A stretch of 64,000 bases of DNA. It comes from an uncultured Nocardioidaceae bacterium. Its GTDB lineage: Bacteria; Actinomycetota; Actinomycetes; Propionibacteriales; Nocardioidaceae. Position numbers and translations under genes: made by a program. The DNA lies in NCBI GenBank assembly GCA_902805855.1, contig CADCUJ010000089.1:1-64000 (forward strand). The letters are read 5' to 3'. How positions within the stretch are numbered: position 1 is the stretch's first letter; each line of letters starts with the position of its first letter. The notes below the pieces were generated by a model. The model saw only the letters and a list, made by a program, of their open reading frames with translations. It had not been told where the DNA came from and searched no databases. This document shows positions 22,417 through 32,348 of this stretch, one piece after another.

Positions 22417-23763
22417 GTGAACCAGATTCGCGACGCGATCCTCGCCGGCGACACCTCACCTGAGGACTTCGCCGCCCTCGACCTGCCCCGGTCCTACCGC
22501 GCGGTCACCGTCCGCAAGGACGAGACCGCCATGTTCGAGGGGCTGAACAGCCGCGACAAGGACCCGCGCAAGTCACTGCACGTGGACGAGGTCGCCCTGC
22601 CGGAGCTCGGACCCGGTGAGGCGTACGTCGCGGTGATGGCCAGCGCGATCAACTACAACACCGTGTGGACCTCGATCTTCGAGCCGGTCTCGACCTTCGG
22701 GTTCCTCGAGCGGTACGGCAAGGTCTCCCCCCTCGGGAAGCGGCACGACCTTCCGTACCACGTCGTCGGATCCGACCTGGCCGGTGTCGTGCTGCGCACC
22801 GGGGTCGGGGTGCATGCGTGGCGCCCCGGCGACGAAGTGGTGGCGCACTGCTTGTCGGTGGAGCTGGAAGGCCCGGACGGGCACAACGACACGATGCTCG
22901 ACCCCGAGCAGCGGATCTGGGGCTTCGAGACCAACTTCGGCGGCCTGGCCGAGATCGCCCTGGTGAAGGCGAACCAGCTGATGCCGAAGCCGGACCACCT
23001 GACCTGGGAGGAGGCGGCCGCCCCGGGGCTGGTCAACTCCACCGCATACCGGCAGCTGGTCAGCCGCAACGGGGCCGGCATGAAGCAGGGCGACAACGTG
23101 CTGATCTGGGGTGCCAGCGGCGGCTTGGGCGGGTACGCCACCCAGTTCGCTCTCAACGGCGGCGCCACCCCGGTCTGCGTCGTGTCCTCCGACGAGAAGG
23201 CGGACATCTGCCGGTCCCTGGGCGCGGAGCTGGTGATCAACCGAAGCCACGCCACCGGGGAGGGCTACCGGTTCTGGAAGGACGAGCACGAACAGGACCC
23301 CAAGGAATGGCGGCGCTTCGGTGCCCGCATCCGCGAGCTCACCGGCGGCGAGGACCCCGACATCGTCTTCGAGCACCCGGGCCGGGAGACCTTCGGCGCC
23401 TCGGTGTTCGCCGCCCGCAAAGGCGGCACCATCGTCACCTGCGCCTCGACCAGCGGCTTCTTGCACCAGTACGACAACCGGTACCTCTGGATGAACCTCA
23501 AGCGCATCATCGGCTCGCACTTCGCCAACTACCGCGAGGCCTGGGAGGCCAACCGGCTGGTGGCCAAGGCCAAGATCCACCCGACCCTGTCCAAGGCCTA
23601 CGCCATGGACGAGGCCGGACAGGCGACCCTCGACGTGCACCGGAACCAGCACCAGGGCAAGGTGGGCGTGCTCTGCCTGGCCCCGGAGGAGGGGCTCGGC
23701 GTGCGTGACGGGGAGCTGCGGGAGCAGCACCTGTCCTCGATCAACCGCTTTCGTGGCATCTGA
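22417..23763 (+). CDS. ccr: Crotonyl-CoA carboxylase/reductase
   Basis: MDR-type fold with Ccr features: VMASAINYNTVWTSIFEPVSTFGFL, GSDLAGVVLRTGVGVHAWRPGDEVVAHC, IWGFETNFGGLAEIALVKANQLMPKP, GRETFGASVFAARKGGTIVTCASTSG. Confidence 0.95.
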   Translation: MNQIRDAILAGDTSPEDFAALDLPRSYRAVTVRKDETAMFEGLNSRDKDPRKSLHVDEVALPELGPGEAYVAVMASAINYNTVWTSIFEPVSTFGFLERYGKVSPLGKRHDLPYHVVGSDLAGVVLRTGVGVHAWRPGDEVVAHCLSVELEGPDGHNDTMLDPEQRIWGFETNFGGLAEIALVKANQLMPKPDHLTWEEAAAPGLVNSTAYRQLVSRNGAGMKQGDNVLIWGASGGLGGYATQFALNGGATPVCVVSSDEKADICRSLGAELVINRSHATGEGYRFWKDEHEQDPKEWRRFGARIRELTGGEDPDIVFEHPGRETFGASVFAARKGGTIVTCASTSGFLHQYDNRYLWMNLKRIIGSHFANYREAWEANRLVAKAKIHPTLSKAYAMDEAGQATLDVHRNQHQGKVGVLCLAPEEGLGVRDGELREQHLSSINRFRGI

Positions 23764-23847
23764 GCGCGACGAGCGCGCCTGCCCGAATTCCCCCCGCACG
23801 TCGGTGACACTTAGGCTTGCAAGGAAGCAACAGAGTGAGGGGATCGC

Positions 23848-24960
23848 ATGAGCGACCGATCGGGTCTGTCCATCTTCGACGAGGAGCCGGGCGACCGCGC
23901 CGACGACACCACCCAGGTGATTCCAGCCGCATCGGCGGCAGCCCCCGCCGCCAAGCCTGACGTGTTCCCGCTCGTCCGCAAGGGCTACGACAAGACCGCT
24001 GTCGACCAGCGGCTGAGCGCCCTGGCCGGCGAGAACAGCTCGCTTCGCTCCGAGCTCGACGAGTCCCGAGCCCGGGTGGACGCGCTGGAGCGGCAGCTCG
24101 TGGATCTCAACCAGCGGCTCTCGGAGAACGAGACGCCCTCCTACGCCGGTCTCGGCGGACGCGCCAGCGAGATGCTCCGCCTGGCCGAGGAGCAGGCCGA
24201 CGACGTGCTGGCCCAGGCCAACAACCAGGCGCAGGAGATCCGCGGCCAGGCGGCGCGCGCGGCCGAGGCGATGCGGGCCGAGGCGGCCCGAGACGCCGAG
24301 GACATGCGGATGGTGCAGCTCAAGGAGCTCGATGAGACCCGGTTCCGCATCCAGGCCGATGCCGAGCAGGAGCGGGCGATGGCGCACAGTGAGGCCGAGG
24401 ACATGTTGGCCTCGGCAAGGCGGGAGGCGGAGCAGGTCCGTCTGGCCGCCGAGCAGGAGACGAACACCCAGCGCACGAGCGCGCGCCGTGAGGCCGAGCA
24501 GGCACGTGCGGTAGCCGAGCGGGAGGTCCAGGAGGCACGCCGTACCCTCGCCGTCGAGAAGGAGCGGCTGACCCGCGAGGCGGCCGACCACCACAGCAAC
24601 GCCACCGCGGAGACCGCGCGGATCGTCGCCGAGGCCGAGGAACGCTCTCGCGCCGCGGAGGAACGCGCCCGCGAGGCGATGTCACAGGCGACCGCGCAGC
24701 GTCAGCAGGCGACCGAGGAGGCGGAGCGACTGCTGAGCCGTGCCCGGCGCGAGGCGGAGCAGATCGTGTCCTCCGCCCAGACCCAGGCCGACAGTCTGGT
24801 CGCCTCGGGACACCAGGACGCCGAACGCGAGCTCTCCGCCATCCGCGCAGAGGTCGACCGGATGCAGAAGCGGCGCGACGCGATCGTGGCCCAGCTCGGT
24901 GCCCTGCGCGACGTGGTGGCTGGCTTCGGCGAGGAGCCGGAGCCGGCCCCCGGACAATGA
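23848..24960 (+). CDS. DivIVA/FilP/Scy-like coiled-coil protein
   Basis: N-terminal DVFPLVRKGYDKTAVDQRLSALAGENSSLRSELDES followed by a long A/E/R-rich coiled coil. Confidence 0.82.
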   Translation: MSDRSGLSIFDEEPGDRADDTTQVIPAASAAAPAAKPDVFPLVRKGYDKTAVDQRLSALAGENSSLRSELDESRARVDALERQLVDLNQRLSENETPSYAGLGGRASEMLRLAEEQADDVLAQANNQAQEIRGQAARAAEAMRAEAARDAEDMRMVQLKELDETRFRIQADAEQERAMAHSEAEDMLASARREAEQVRLAAEQETNTQRTSARREAEQARAVAEREVQEARRTLAVEKERLTREAADHHSNATAETARIVAEAEERSRAAEERAREAMSQATAQRQQATEEAERLLSRARREAEQIVSSAQTQADSLVASGHQDAERELSAIRAEVDRMQKRRDAIVAQLGALRDVVAGFGEEPEPAPGQ

Positions 24961-26135
24961 CGGGCGCAGACTCCGAGGCTGCAGCAGAGCCGGCCGAGGA
25001 TGCTGAGGCCGAGCGCCGCCGGCTGGAGGCCAGCTCAGCGGACTTCCTGCGTGACAAGCACCCCGACGAGAGCGGCCCGGACACCTTCGGCAAGCCTGGA
25101 CGGCCGCTGAGGGAGCACTCCCCCTTCTTCATCGGCTTCTTCGGCGCCGTGGGAGCCCTGGTCGCGATCTGGCTGGGTCAGCAGCTGGCCTCGATCGGCT
25201 CCATCCTCGTGCTCATCGTGGTCGCCGCGTTCTTGGCCATCGGCCTCAACCCCGTCGTGGAGATGCTGCTGCGCCGGGGGGTGCGTCGTTCTCTGAGCGT
25301 TCTCACCGTGGCGGTCGTGGTCCTCCTGACCGTGATGCTGTTCGCGCTGGCCATCGTCCCGGTGATCAGCGACCAGGTCACCGCACTGGTCGAACGCGCC
25401 CCGGAGTGGTTCACCCAGGTCCGCAACAACGACACGATCGAGGAGCTCGACCGCGAGTACGGGCTGATCGACCGTGCCGAGGAGTACGTCGCTCAGGGCA
25501 GCTTCGCGGAGCAGGTCTTCGGTGGAGTGGTCGGGCTCGGCCTGGCGGTGGTGTCCGCGCTCGCGAACACGTTCATCATCATCGTGTTGATGCTGTACTT
25601 CCTGGCCTCGCTGCCCAGCATCAAGCGCACGGCGTACCGGCTGGCCCCGGCGTCGCGCCGAGAGCGCGTGACCTACCTCGGCGACCAGATCCTCAGCGAC
25701 GTCGGGAGGTACGTGTCCGGTGCCTTCGTGGTCGCGCTCACCGCGGGGGTCACGTCCCTGATCTTCTTGTTCGTCGTCGGGCTCGGCGAGTACGCGGTTG
25801 CCCTGGCGTTCGTGGTGGCCGTCCTCGACGTGATCCCGATGATCGGGGCCACCCTCGCCGCGGTCGTGGTGACCGCGATCGGGTTCGCGACCGACCCCAG
25901 GATCGGCATCGCCTGCGTGGTCTTCTACATCCTCTACCAGCAGCTGGAGAACTACGTCATCTACCCCCGAGTGATGTCGCGCTCGGTCGACATCCCCGGC
26001 TCGGTGATCGTGATCGCGGCCCTGGTTGGTGCCGCTCTGCTCGGCGTGGTGGGAGCGCTGCTGGCGATCCCGACGGCCGCGGCCCTGCATCTGCTCCTGC
26101 GTGAGGTCGTCCTTCGTCGTCAGGACGCTCGCTAG
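24957..26135 (+). CDS. AI-2E family transporter
   Basis: Multi-TM: AAFLAIGLNPVVEMLLRRGVRRSLSVLTVAVVVLL, DVIPMIGATLAAVVVTAIG, NYVIYPRVMSRSVDIPGSVIVIAAL; ATG overlaps the upstream TGA. Confidence 0.88.
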   Translation: MTGADSEAAAEPAEDAEAERRRLEASSADFLRDKHPDESGPDTFGKPGRPLREHSPFFIGFFGAVGALVAIWLGQQLASIGSILVLIVVAAFLAIGLNPVVEMLLRRGVRRSLSVLTVAVVVLLTVMLFALAIVPVISDQVTALVERAPEWFTQVRNNDTIEELDREYGLIDRAEEYVAQGSFAEQVFGGVVGLGLAVVSALANTFIIIVLMLYFLASLPSIKRTAYRLAPASRRERVTYLGDQILSDVGRYVSGAFVVALTAGVTSLIFLFVVGLGEYAVALAFVVAVLDVIPMIGATLAAVVVTAIGFATDPRIGIACVVFYILYQQLENYVIYPRVMSRSVDIPGSVIVIAALVGAALLGVVGALLAIPTAAALHLLLREVVLRRQDAR

Positions 26136-26885
26136 CTAGCGGTACCCACTGGTGTCCGCGGTCTCCATCTCGCCCTCCCAGGTCCGTGGCAGCGGTACGG
26201 CGACCTCCGGGGCCACTCTGCGCACGATCTCGTCGAGCACTCGCTCGGCGTCGCCGACCCAGAGGTGCTTGGCGCCCTGCACACCGACCACCTCCGCCTG
26301 TGGCACGACCCCGAAGCGCTGCTCGGCCTCCGCGGGCCGCAGGTAGTCGTCGAGCTCGGGCACGAGAGCGGTCAGTGGTTTGCCGGACTCCGCCCATGCC
26401 CGCAGGTGCTGGTCCTCGGAGAAGCGCATGGGAGGGGACAGCAGCACAGCGCCCTCGATGGCCGGGTCGTGACCGTGCATCAACGTCAGGTCGGTCCCGA
26501 ACGACCAGCCGATCAGCCACACACGAGGCAGGTCGTGGAACTCGGCGTACTCGATGGCGGCGGCAACGTCGTGCGCCTCGCCCCTGGTGTGGTCGAACTC
26601 GCCCTCGCTGGTGCCCTGCATGCTCGACGTGCCACGCGTGTTGAACCGGAGGACGGCGATCCCGGCAAGTGCCGGCAGCCGGAACGCTGCCTTGCGGAAC
26701 AGGTGACTGTCCATCATCCCGCCATGGGTCGGCAGCGGGTGGAGACAGATGATCGTCGCCACCGGGTCGCGCTCGGCCGGTTGGGCCAGCTCGCCGACCA
26801 GGCGGAGTCCGTCCGCGGTGTGCAGCGTGAGTGCCTCACGCCGGGCGGGCAGCACGGAGTTCCCGCGGACGGCAGCCATGCTCAC
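26136..26885 (-). CDS. Alpha/beta hydrolase
   Basis: TIICLHPLPTHGGMMDSHLFRKAAFRLPALAGIAVLRFNTRGTSSMQG, VWLIGWSFGTDLTLM (GxSxG). Confidence 0.82.
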   Translation of the reverse strand: MSMAAVRGNSVLPARREALTLHTADGLRLVGELAQPAERDPVATIICLHPLPTHGGMMDSHLFRKAAFRLPALAGIAVLRFNTRGTSSMQGTSEGEFDHTRGEAHDVAAAIEYAEFHDLPRVWLIGWSFGTDLTLMHGHDPAIEGAVLLSPPMRFSEDQHLRAWAESGKPLTALVPELDDYLRPAEAEQRFGVVPQAEVVGVQGAKHLWVGDAERVLDEIVRRVAPEVAVPLPRTWEGEMETADTSGYR

Positions 26886-26912
26886 CAGTATCTCGCCCTC
26901 CCCACGTGCGGC

Positions 26913-28715
26913 TCAGGCGGCGCTGTAGTCGCGGAACCCGCGCCCGGTCTTCCGACCCAGGTAGCCGGCGGTGACCAGGTGCTCCAGCAGCGGCGCAGGA
27001 GCGAAGCCGGGCTCACGGTACTCGAGGTACAGCTCGCGCTGGATCGCAAGCGAGACGTCGTTGCCCACCACGTCGAGCACCTCGAACGGGCCCATCGGCA
27101 GGGCGCAGCCGTACTTCATCGCGGTGTCGATGTCGTCGGCGGTCGCGTAGTGCGCCTGCAGCATCTTCACCGCGTCGTTGAGGTACGGGAACAGCAAGGC
27201 GTTCACGATGAATCCCGCCCGGTCGCCGCAGGAGACGGCCACCTTTTCGACGGCACCGCACAGGGCGCGTGCTGTCTCGGCGACGTGGTCGGCAGTGGAG
27301 ACCGTGGAGACCACCTCCACCAGCCTCATCACCGGCGCGGGATTGAAGAAGTGCATGCCGATCACACGCTCGGGACGAGAGGTCACCCTCGCCAGGGCGA
27401 TCACCGGCAAGGACGAGGTGGTGGAGGCGAGGATCGCCTCGGGCTTGCAGATCCCGTCCAGGTTCTCGAACAGCACCGTCTTGGTCGTCAGGTCCTCGGT
27501 GACCGCCTCCACCACGAGATCGACCTGGGCGAGGTCGTTCAGCACAGTGCTCCCGGTGAGCCGGCTGAGAACCTCTTCGCGGACCCCTTGCTCCAGCCTG
27601 CCTCGTTCGATCGCCTTGTCCAGCGATCGCTCGACATCGCCGATGAGCCTGTCCACCTTGTCGGTGCTGCGACCGACGAGGACGACGTCGTAGCCTGCCT
27701 TGGCGAAGACCTCGACCACTCCGGTCGCCATCGTGCCCGTCCCGACGACTCCGATCTTCGCGATGCGCTGCTGGAGCCGGGGCTGGCCGTCCTCGGACGC
27801 AGTGAGCGGGTCGGCGACCACGACCGGGCTGTCCGGTCCCTCATAGGTGTAGAACCCACGGCCGGTCTTGCGGCCGAGCATGCCCGCGGTGACCATCTGC
27901 TTGAGGATCGGCGTCGGTGCGTGCAGACGATCGCGCCCCTGGCGGTACATCGTCTCCAGGATCTCGTAGGCCGTGTCGAGACCGATCAGGTCCAACAGCG
28001 CCAGCGGACCCATCGGGTAGCCGCAACCGAGCCGCATGGCGGCATCGATGTCCTCGCGAGTGGCGTACTTGGCGTCATACATCGCGGCCGCATGGTTCAG
28101 GTAGCCGAACAGCAAGGAGTTCGCGATGAACCCGGCACGATCCCCGCACACCACCGGGATCTTGGCCAGCGAACGAGCCAGCCGTGCCACGTCGTGGAGA
28201 ACCTCGGGGTCGGTGACCACGGTCTGCACGATCTCGACGAGGTTCTGCACCGGCGCCGGGTTGAAGAAGTGCAGCCCGATCACCCGTCCTGGCCGGGTGG
28301 TGGCCGCCGAGATCTCGGTGACCGACAGCGAGGACGTGTTCGTGGCCAGGACCGCCTCCGGCCGTACCACCTCATCGAGCTGACGGAAAAGGTCCTGCTT
28401 CAGCTCGAGATGCTCCACGACCGCCTCGATGACGAGATCCGCGTCCTTGACGTCGGACAGGTTCGTGGTGAAGGTGACCCTGTCCAGCAGCTCCCGCTGG
28501 GCATCCTCGTCGAGCTTCCCGCGCTTGACAGCCCGGTCGGTGGAGTGCTTCAGGTGCTGCCTGCCTCGCTCGACGGACTCGTCGTTCGCCTCGACCCCCA
28601 CCACCGGATAACCGTTGCGGGCGAACACCTCGGCGATGCCGGCACCCATCGTGCCGAGGCCGACCACGCCGATGCTGTGGAACTCACGTTCGGTGTCTTC
28701 CCCGGTGCTCGTCAT
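26913..28715 (-). CDS. Tandem-domain 3-hydroxybutyryl-CoA dehydrogenase
   Basis: Two full HBD-like units: [30 protein letters not shown]...HFFNPAP...[11 protein letters not shown] and [29 protein letters not shown]...HFFNPAP...[11 protein letters not shown]. Confidence 0.92.
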   Translation of the reverse strand: MTSTGEDTEREFHSIGVVGLGTMGAGIAEVFARNGYPVVGVEANDESVERGRQHLKHSTDRAVKRGKLDEDAQRELLDRVTFTTNLSDVKDADLVIEAVVEHLELKQDLFRQLDEVVRPEAVLATNTSSLSVTEISAATTRPGRVIGLHFFNPAPVQNLVEIVQTVVTDPEVLHDVARLARSLAKIPVVCGDRAGFIANSLLFGYLNHAAAMYDAKYATREDIDAAMRLGCGYPMGPLALLDLIGLDTAYEILETMYRQGRDRLHAPTPILKQMVTAGMLGRKTGRGFYTYEGPDSPVVVADPLTASEDGQPRLQQRIAKIGVVGTGTMATGVVEVFAKAGYDVVLVGRSTDKVDRLIGDVERSLDKAIERGRLEQGVREEVLSRLTGSTVLNDLAQVDLVVEAVTEDLTTKTVLFENLDGICKPEAILASTTSSLPVIALARVTSRPERVIGMHFFNPAPVMRLVEVVSTVSTADHVAETARALCGAVEKVAVSCGDRAGFIVNALLFPYLNDAVKMLQAHYATADDIDTAMKYGCALPMGPFEVLDVVGNDVSLAIQRELYLEYREPGFAPAPLLEHLVTAGYLGRKTGRGFRDYSAA

Positions 28716-28789
28716 GGCCGCAATCGTGCCACGCCGCGAGCACCTGCTGCCGTGAGGTAGGCCACCCGCTCGGGGTATCGTCCACGCTC

Positions 28790-29473
28790 GTGCGTGTCGT
28801 GATCGCCAACTGCCAGGTCGACTACGCGGGCAGGCTCACCGCCCACCTCCCGATGGCCACCCGGCTGATCCTGGTCAAGAACGACGGCTCGGTGCTGGTG
28901 CACTCCGACGGTGGCTCCTACAAGCCCCTGAACTGGATGTCGCCGCCGTGCAAGGTCGTCGAGCGGACGAACGAGGACGGTGTGCTCGAGTGGGTCGTGA
29001 CCGGCAAGCTGGGTGCAGCCGAGGACACCTTGAAGATCGTGCTCGGCGAGGTGCTCAGCGACGCGACCTTCGACCTCGGCGTGGACCCAGGACTGCAGAA
29101 GGACGGCGTCGAGCGGCACCTCCAGGAGCTGCTCGCCGAGCACCCCGCCACCTTGAGCGAGGGGCTCACCCTGGTGCGCCGGGAGTACCCGACGGCGATC
29201 GGACCGGTGGACCTGATGTGTCGCGACACATCAGGGAGGTCGGTGGCTGTCGAGATCAAGCGCCGCGGCGAGATCGACGGTGTCGAGCAGCTGACCAGGT
29301 ACCTCGAGCTGCTCAACCGCGACCCCGGCCTGCGCCCGGTGCGGGGGATCTTCGCTGCTCAGGAGATCCGGCCACAGGCGAGGGTGCTGGCCACCGACCG
29401 CGGGATCGCATGTGCTGTGGTCGACTACAACGCGCTGCGCGGCATGGACGACCCCACGACGCGGTTGTTCTGA
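28790..29473 (+). CDS. nucS: Mismatch-specific endonuclease NucS/EndoMS
   Basis: [50 protein letters not shown]; catalytic region [38 protein letters not shown]. Confidence 0.94.
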   Translation: MRVVIANCQVDYAGRLTAHLPMATRLILVKNDGSVLVHSDGGSYKPLNWMSPPCKVVERTNEDGVLEWVVTGKLGAAEDTLKIVLGEVLSDATFDLGVDPGLQKDGVERHLQELLAEHPATLSEGLTLVRREYPTAIGPVDLMCRDTSGRSVAVEIKRRGEIDGVEQLTRYLELLNRDPGLRPVRGIFAAQEIRPQARVLATDRGIACAVVDYNALRGMDDPTTRLF

Positions 29474-29527
29474 CCCACCCCGGACGGGTCCAGCCGGGCG
29501 AGACCTGCCGCAGCGTGATGTTCGCGG

Positions 29528-29944
29528 TCAGCGGCTCTTGCGGGTCGCCGATGCGTTGGCCTTCTCGATGGCGCTCACCAGCTCGTCCTTGCTCATCGTG
29601 GACCGTCCGTCGATGTCGAGCCGCTGCGCCACCTCGTAGAGGTGCTCCTTCGACGCGTTCGCATCCACCCCACCGGCGGTCTCACGGTCGGTGTCCAGAC
29701 CCCCCTCGGCCTGCGCGTCGGAAGGTCCCTTCTTGTCCTTCGCCTCCCAGTGGTCCCCGATCTTCTCGTAGGAGTGCTTGAGCGAGGAGTACGCCGCGCG
29801 GTGAGCCCGCTCCGCGTCGCCGTACTGCTCCTCGGCGGAGTCGTGGGTCTTCGCGAACGTCCGCTGCGCCTTGTCGTCGGACTTTCGCAGCGTGCTCGGC
29901 AGCTCGTCCTGCTTCGGTTCGCCGCTCTTGTTGGTCTTCGGCAT
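29528..29944 (-). CDS. ChaB-like protein with C-terminal Rho_N/SAP-like motif
   Basis: ELPSTLRKSDDKAQRTFAKTHDSAEEQYGDAERAHRAAYSSLKHSYEKIGDHWEAK plus SKEHLYEVAQRLDIDGRSTMSKDELVSAIEKA; start ATG 29944. Confidence 0.78.
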   Translation of the reverse strand: MPKTNKSGEPKQDELPSTLRKSDDKAQRTFAKTHDSAEEQYGDAERAHRAAYSSLKHSYEKIGDHWEAKDKKGPSDAQAEGGLDTDRETAGGVDANASKEHLYEVAQRLDIDGRSTMSKDELVSAIEKANASATRKSR

Positions 29945-29993
29945 GACGCTCGACCCTCCTTGGGTGGAATCTGGTCCGGCTACCGGCCGTCGG

Positions 29994-30018
29994 GTACCCG
30001 CGCACCCGCGCGTCATGC
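29994..30018 (-). promoter_or_regulatory. Candidate sigma-B-type promoter (GCAT-N15-GGGTAC) upstream of the ChaB-like gene
   Basis: Matches the remembered Streptomyces sigma-B form GNNT-N14/16-GGGTAC/T, about 50 bp from the ATG at 29944. Confidence 0.4.
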
Positions 30019-30083
30019 CGGTCGTCGCGAGCCTCCGGGCAGACGTCAGCGACGGGCCGGTCCGCTCGGGGCACAATGTCCCC

Positions 30084-30593
30084 ATGGAGCGAGCCGAGCC
30101 AGCATCGCAGCCAGTGCCCGAGCGCGGCCGCGCGGCCGCGGCGGTGCGGCTGCTGCGCTCCCGCGGGTCGCGAGTGACCCAGCCTCGCCGTGCGGTCCTC
30201 GAGGTGCTCGACGCGGCGAAGGAGGAGCACCTGAACGCCGATGACATCGCCAACCGGGCTGCGGAGTCGGCACCGGGGCTCCACCGCGCAACCGTCTACC
30301 GCGCCCTGGCCACGCTCGGGGACCTCGGCATCGTGGCACATACCCATGTCGGCGGTGCGGCGACCGTCTACCACCTGGCCGACTCCCCGGACCGCGCGGC
30401 CCCCCACCTCGAGCACGGTCACCTCCAGTGCACGACCTGCGGCCGGGTCCTCGACGTGAACGCGGAGCTGTTGGACCCGTTGGCTCGCAAGCTTCGAGAC
30501 GCGATCGGGTTCCAGCTCGCCGTGGAGCACGCCGCCCTGCTCGGCACCTGCGCGGTCTGCCTCGACCAGCAGCGTTTCGTCGACGGACCCTAG
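30084..30593 (+). CDS. Fur-family transcriptional regulator
   Basis: RVTQPRRAVLEVLDAAKEEHLNADDIANRAAESAPGLHRATVYRALATLGDLGIV, HLEHGHLQCTTCGRVLDV, CAVC. Confidence 0.9.
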   Translation: MERAEPASQPVPERGRAAAAVRLLRSRGSRVTQPRRAVLEVLDAAKEEHLNADDIANRAAESAPGLHRATVYRALATLGDLGIVAHTHVGGAATVYHLADSPDRAAPHLEHGHLQCTTCGRVLDVNAELLDPLARKLRDAIGFQLAVEHAALLGTCAVCLDQQRFVDGP

Positions 30594-31522
30594 CCGGCCA
30601 CCAGTCCGGCCACCTCGTCGGCGCACCCCCAGGACAGGGTCACCCCGGCCCCACCGTGCCCGTAGCAGTGCACCACTCTGGTCTCTCCTCCGGTGGCGGG
30701 GTCGGCTGCGACCTCCTCGAGCCGGACCGCCGGCCGGCCCGGACGCAGTCCCACCCGGTGCCCCAGCACCCTCGCCCGCGCGAGCTCGGGCACCAGCTTC
30801 GCCGCCCGGCTCAGGATCTGGGCAGCGAGCTCCGGATCCGGCGTCCGGTCCCACTCTCCCTCGTCGTCGGACCCACCTACGACGATGTCGTTCGACCGCG
30901 GCACGACGTACACCGGCCCGTCCTCGTCGAGCCACCAACGACCCAGCCCGACCTGCTCGACGTAGACCACCTGTCCTCGCACCGGCAGCACCGCCGAGTC
31001 CTGGGCGATCAACCGAGAACCCATCCCTGAGGCGTTCACCACGACGTCCGCGTGGTTGGGCATCGCGCGCAGGGCCACCCGGGTGACGGTGCCGCCCAGC
31101 TCGTGCACGCGACCGGCCAGCCAGAGCAGGTAGGTCGGCATCTCGACCAGCGGTGTCGTGAAGCTCCAGCCGTCGACGTACGGCGCCGGCATCGAGGCCA
31201 CCCGGTTGAGATCGGGCACGGCCTCGCGCCACCACGGGTCCGGCTTCGGCTGGTGATGCAGCTCGGTCCCCTCGACCATCGACACCCCGGTTCTTGGGAG
31301 GTCAGCCAGTCTGGCGAACTCCGCGTACGCGGTTGCCGACCACGAGGCGACGCGCTCGAAGGGGAAGGCGCGGTAGGGATACCAGATGGCCGCCGCCGCC
31401 GCGGAGGTCGTCTCGAGCGGCAGGTCCCGTGCGACGACGTCGACACGGTGACCTGCCTCGAGCATCCGCACGGCGCAGGAGAGCCCGACGACTCCGGCCC
31501 CGATCACCAGCACCTTGGCCAT
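30590..31522 (-). CDS. FAD-dependent oxidoreductase, D-amino-acid oxidase type
   Basis: VLVIGAGVVGLSCAVRMLEAGHRVDVVARDLP, AAAIWYPYRAFP, YVVPRSNDIVVGGSDDEGEWDRTPD, VVHCYGHGGAGVTLSWGCADEV. Confidence 0.88.
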   Translation of the reverse strand: MAKVLVIGAGVVGLSCAVRMLEAGHRVDVVARDLPLETTSAAAAAIWYPYRAFPFERVASWSATAYAEFARLADLPRTGVSMVEGTELHHQPKPDPWWREAVPDLNRVASMPAPYVDGWSFTTPLVEMPTYLLWLAGRVHELGGTVTRVALRAMPNHADVVVNASGMGSRLIAQDSAVLPVRGQVVYVEQVGLGRWWLDEDGPVYVVPRSNDIVVGGSDDEGEWDRTPDPELAAQILSRAAKLVPELARARVLGHRVGLRPGRPAVRLEEVAADPATGGETRVVHCYGHGGAGVTLSWGCADEVAGLVAG

Positions 31523-31584
31523 GACCCGAGTCTGCCGCACCGGCTGGGCTCAGTGGCCGCGGATCTCCACGGTGCCGCCCCGGC

Positions 31585-32253
31585 TCAGCGTCCCAGACCC
31601 GTGCGGTCGACCTTCCGGTGGAAGCGCATTCCGGCGAGTCCGCCGAGAACAGCGCCTCCCAGGCTGGCCACCACGGCTGCCACGGCGGCGATGATCCCCC
31701 CGGTGGTCAGGTCACCCTCGCTGACCGGAATCCGCGGGAAGCTGTTCAGCTGGGACAAGATGTTGTACTCGGACCCGGCGACCGCGGCGAGGACCGCGAC
31801 CGCGATCGCGATCACCAACGCCCACACCCACACCGCGATGCCCTGCTTCGCGCCATCGAACCGGGCCATCCGGCCGGCGACGTAGCCCCCGCAGAAGTAG
31901 GAGACGAACAAGACCACCAGCAAGATGATGCCGCCGACGATCCCGACTGTCTCGGCGGACTGGGTGGCTTGCGAGCTTGCCTGCCCGGTCCCGGTACCGG
32001 TCGCCAGTCCCACCGCGGTGCCCGCGGCCGCGATCAGCGCGGTCAGCAGCACGCCGACCCCGGTTGCTGTCAGGAACCCGAAGAAGGCCGAGCCGACCTT
32101 GACACCGCCGTGCTCCTCCTGCTCCCGCTCGAGCGCATGCTCGTGGCTGTCCTGGGTCGCGCTGTCACCGACTGGCTCGCGGGCCCGCTCGGTTGCCTGA
32201 TCCTGCCTTGTCCGGTCGTCCTGACCGCCTGATGTGCCGATGCTGCTGCTCAT
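31585..32253 (-). CDS. Hypothetical four-TM-like membrane protein
   Basis: FFGFLTATGVGVLLTALIAAAGTAVGLATG, IILLVVLFVSYFCGGYVAGRMARFDGAKQG, IIAAVAAVVASLGGAVLGGLAGMRFHRKVDR. Confidence 0.7.
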   Translation of the reverse strand: MSSSIGTSGGQDDRTRQDQATERAREPVGDSATQDSHEHALEREQEEHGGVKVGSAFFGFLTATGVGVLLTALIAAAGTAVGLATGTGTGQASSQATQSAETVGIVGGIILLVVLFVSYFCGGYVAGRMARFDGAKQGIAVWVWALVIAIAVAVLAAVAGSEYNILSQLNSFPRIPVSEGDLTTGGIIAAVAAVVASLGGAVLGGLAGMRFHRKVDRTGLGR

Positions 32254-32301
32254 GGCTGCTCCTGAGTCTGTTCGCAGACCTGAAAGGTCCGAGATGGCCA
32301 C

Positions 32302-32334
32302 GGTTTGTGCCTGGTTGGTACCTGGTTGGTACCT
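32302..32334. repeat. Three tandem 11-bp units (GGTTTGTGCCT, GGTTGGTACCT, GGTTGGTACCT)
   Basis: Read directly in the gap between the DUF2382 gene and the downstream membrane protein gene. Confidence 0.85.
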
Positions 32335-32348
32335 GATTGCGTGGTCGT

